Below, piece by piece: positions 62,506 to 64,000 of a stretch of DNA of 64,000 nucleotides. A program made the position numbers and the translations under genes. This stretch comes from Pseudomonas jinjuensis (lineage in GTDB: Bacteria; Pseudomonadota; Gammaproteobacteria; Pseudomonadales; Pseudomonadaceae). Under the pieces are notes generated by a model. That model did no database searches, was not told the DNA's origin, and was given only the letters and a program-made list of their open reading frames with translations. The stretch lies in the NCBI RefSeq assembly GCF_900103845.1, contig NZ_FNIJ01000018.1, forward strand, positions 1-64,000, written 5' to 3'. The first letter of the stretch is position 1; every line of letters starts with the position of its first letter.

Positions 62506-63798
62506 ATGTTCGGCCCGCTCGTCACCTTCCCGGCGCTCTACAGCGCCACCCTGCTCATGCTCGCCGGCACCGGCCTGCTCACCACCTACCTGGGCCTGCG
62601 CCTGACCGCCGAAGGGGTCGGCGACCTGTGGGTCGGCGGCCTGACCGCGGCCTACTATTTCGGCCTGGTCTGCGGCGCCAAGTTCGGCCACCGGCTGATC
62701 GCCAGCTTCGGCCACATCCGCTCCTACGTGGCCTGCGCCGGCCTGGCGACGGTGGCGGTGCTGCTGCATGCGCTGATCGACCAGTTGGAGGTGTGGGTGG
62801 TGCTGCGCTTCGTCACCGGCGCGGTGATGATGAACCAGTACATGGTGATCGAGAGCTGGCTCAACGAGCAGGCCGAGAGCCACCAGCGCGGCAAGGTGTT
62901 CGCCGGCTACATGATCGCCGTCGACCTCGGCCTGGTGCTCGGCCAGGGCCTGCTGGCGCTGAGCCCGGGGCTGGATTACCGGCCGCTGCTGCTGGTGGCG
63001 ATCTGTTTCGCCGCCTGCCTGATCCCGCTGGCGATGACCCGCCGCGTGCACCCGGCCAAGCTGGTCGCGGCGCCGCTGGAGCTGCGCTTCTTCTGGCAGC
63101 GCGTGCCGCAGTCGCTGGGCACCATCTTCGCCGCCGGCCTGATGGTCGGCGCCTTCTACGGCCTGGCGCCGGTGTACGCCAGCCGCAACGGCCTGGATAC
63201 CTCGCACGCCAGCCTGTTCGTCGGCCTGTGCATCGTCGCCGGCTTCTGCGCGCAGTGGCCGCTGGGCTGGCTGTCGGACCGCATGAACCGCGCCTGGCTG
63301 ATCCGCCTCAACGCGCTGCTGCTGTGCCTGGCCGCGGTGCCGATGTGGGGGCTGATCGAGCTGCCGTACTGGGGCCTGCTGGGCAACGGCTTCCTCACCG
63401 GCATGCTGCTGTTCACCCTCTATCCGCTGGCGGTGGCGCTGGCCAACGACCACGTGGAGCAGCCGCGGCGGGTGGCGCTGTCGGCCATCATGCTGACCGC
63501 CTACGGCGTCGGCGCCTGCATCGGCCCGCTGATCGCCGGCGCGCTGATGCGCCATTTCCATCCGGGGATGTTCTACGTGCTGATCTCGGCCTATTCGCTG
63601 CTGCTGATCTTCTGGGTGCGGCCGAAGAAGGTCAGCGACCTGCCGCAGGTCGACGAGGCGCCGCTGCACCACGTGGTGATGCCGGAATCCGCCAGCCCGG
63701 TGTCCGCCGCGCTCGACCCGCGCGTCGAGCAGATTCCGGAGGAAATGACCGTGGAAGCCCCGCCGAGCATCGGCCGCCCGGAAGATTCGCACCCCTGA
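62506..63798 (+). CDS. Major facilitator superfamily transporter (YcaD/YfkF-like)
   Basis: The protein is 430 residues with twelve hydrophobic segments. Seen are LYSATLLMLAGTGLLTTYLGLRLTAEGVGDLWVGGLTAAYYFGLVCGAKFGHRLIASFGHIRSYVACAGLA, FVTGAVMMNQYMVIESWLNEQAESHQRGKVFAGYMIAVDLGLVLGQGLLA, GWLSDRMNRAWLIRLNALL (cytosolic loop motif D/R) and VALANDHVEQPRRVALSAIMLTAYGVGACIGPLIAGALM. A C-terminal cytoplasmic tail of about 55 residues follows. Substrate unknown. The start follows AAGGAA and is the first in-frame ATG after a 101-base gap from the SDR. Confidence 0.9.
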   Translation: MFGPLVTFPALYSATLLMLAGTGLLTTYLGLRLTAEGVGDLWVGGLTAAYYFGLVCGAKFGHRLIASFGHIRSYVACAGLATVAVLLHALIDQLEVWVVLRFVTGAVMMNQYMVIESWLNEQAESHQRGKVFAGYMIAVDLGLVLGQGLLALSPGLDYRPLLLVAICFAACLIPLAMTRRVHPAKLVAAPLELRFFWQRVPQSLGTIFAAGLMVGAFYGLAPVYASRNGLDTSHASLFVGLCIVAGFCAQWPLGWLSDRMNRAWLIRLNALLLCLAAVPMWGLIELPYWGLLGNGFLTGMLLFTLYPLAVALANDHVEQPRRVALSAIMLTAYGVGACIGPLIAGALMRHFHPGMFYVLISAYSLLLIFWVRPKKVSDLPQVDEAPLHHVVMPESASPVSAALDPRVEQIPEEMTVEAPPSIGRPEDSHP

Positions 63799-63805
63799 AA
63801 ACGCC

Positions 63806-63830
63806 AAGGCCCGGCGGGGTGCCGGGCCTT
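63806..63830. terminator. Bidirectional terminator-like hairpin
   Basis: AAGGCCCGGC pairs perfectly with GCCGGGCCTT across a 5-base loop, between two convergent genes. T-runs are poor on the plus side; GCGTTTTC follows on the minus side. Confidence 0.7.
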
Positions 63831-63858
63831 GTGTGGTTGGACTTGCCTGGAGCCGCAG

Positions 63859-64000
63859 TCATGCGATGCGGCTCTGGCCAGCCATCTTCTCGTGCAGGCG
63901 ATCGATGGTGCGCTCGCTGCCATTCTCGGCGATGCGCGGTTGCTCGCTCATCTTCTCGTGCAGGCGGTCGATGGTCCGTTCGCTGCCGTTCTCGGCCATG
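63859..64000 (-). CDS. C-terminus of a tandem-repeat protein (runs off the window)
   Basis: On the minus strand, in frame to a stop at 63859-63861, the visible 46-47 residues are two copies of a 22-residue unit, AENGSERTIDRLHEKM with a SEQPRI-type linker, ending MAGQSRIA. The first visible Met is probably an internal residue, as the repeat continues. The AENGSERT pattern recalls a small Pseudomonas protein annotated as a phage infection protein with AEGGSERL-type repeats, but I cannot confirm this. Repeat units are helical and charged. The start and any signal peptide lie beyond the window. Confidence 0.6.
   Translation of the reverse strand, partial: MAENGSERTIDRLHEKMSEQPRIAENGSERTIDRLHEKMAGQSRIA

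Overview
The window is high-GC, gene-dense bacterial chromosome. It looks like a Pseudomonas of the P. aeruginosa / P. citronellolis / P. nitroreducens lineage. The evidence is the codon use, the REP-type palindromes built on GAGCGGGCCATGCCCGC, and gene order that, from memory, follows P. aeruginosa PAO1 around PA4016-PA4044 (C13 peptidase, oxidoreductase, lipoprotein, ubiX, mpl, enhancer-binding regulator, aldehyde dehydrogenase, acetyltransferase, dedA, mtfA, ppa, xseB, ispA, dxs). The end of the window carries speA and a SUI1 gene, as at PA4839-PA4840. Species assignment and synteny were not checked by search.

Layout. 1-303: the end of an IS4-family insertion sequence. 364-5294: a MORN-repeat/C13 peptidase lipoprotein, an oxidoreductase, a small lipoprotein, ubiX and mpl. 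5643-10062: an accessory catabolic module (glutamine-synthetase-like ligase, aldehyde dehydrogenase, iron alcohol dehydrogenase). 10234-13978: a sigma-54 activator of the AcoR/EatR type divergent from an aldehyde dehydrogenase with a good -24/-12 promoter; the eutBC genes that I recall following this pair in P. aeruginosa are absent. 14164-18347: methyltransferase, acetyltransferase, dedA, mtfA and ppa. 18610-22438: four exported proteins (lipoprotein, DUF1036-like, DUF3300, DUF2950). 22531-32691: the isoprenoid genes xseB-ispA and dxs, separated by a 7-kb insert of DUF1302, DUF1329 and DUF1254 genes flanked by two AraC-type regulators. 32740-34897: a cobalamin riboswitch and btuB.

35198-47140 holds two divergent units that meet at a GntR regulator. 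Leftward is a tight operon GntR, GNAT, SagB-like tandem nitroreductase, tesB and HAD hydrolase. Rightward is a candidate aromatic (hydroquinone) degradation island: acyl-CoA ligase, citryl-CoA-lyase-like protein, PcpA/LinE-type ring-cleavage dioxygenase, esterase, maleylacetate reductase, NIPSNAP protein, outer-membrane channel and a membrane-anchored ABM protein. The ring-cleavage, hydrolysis and reduction steps fit hydroquinone -> maleylacetate -> 3-oxoadipate. The ligase/lyase pair does not belong to the textbook route and makes this the most interesting locus.

47187-63798 is mixed housekeeping and accessory sequence: histone-deacetylase-like protein, flavoprotein, small transporter, DUF1835 protein, YkgJ protein, MATE exporter, arylamine N-acetyltransferase/cupin/epimerase operon opposite a MocR regulator, speA, a SUI1 protein, an SDR and an MFS transporter. 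The last 140 bases encode the tandem-repeat C-terminus of another protein.

Intergenic gaps are filled by several dispersed palindromic repeat families (REP, GTAGGGTGGAT, GTAGGGCG-type, CCCTCACCC-bounded). No tRNA, rRNA or CRISPR array was seen.
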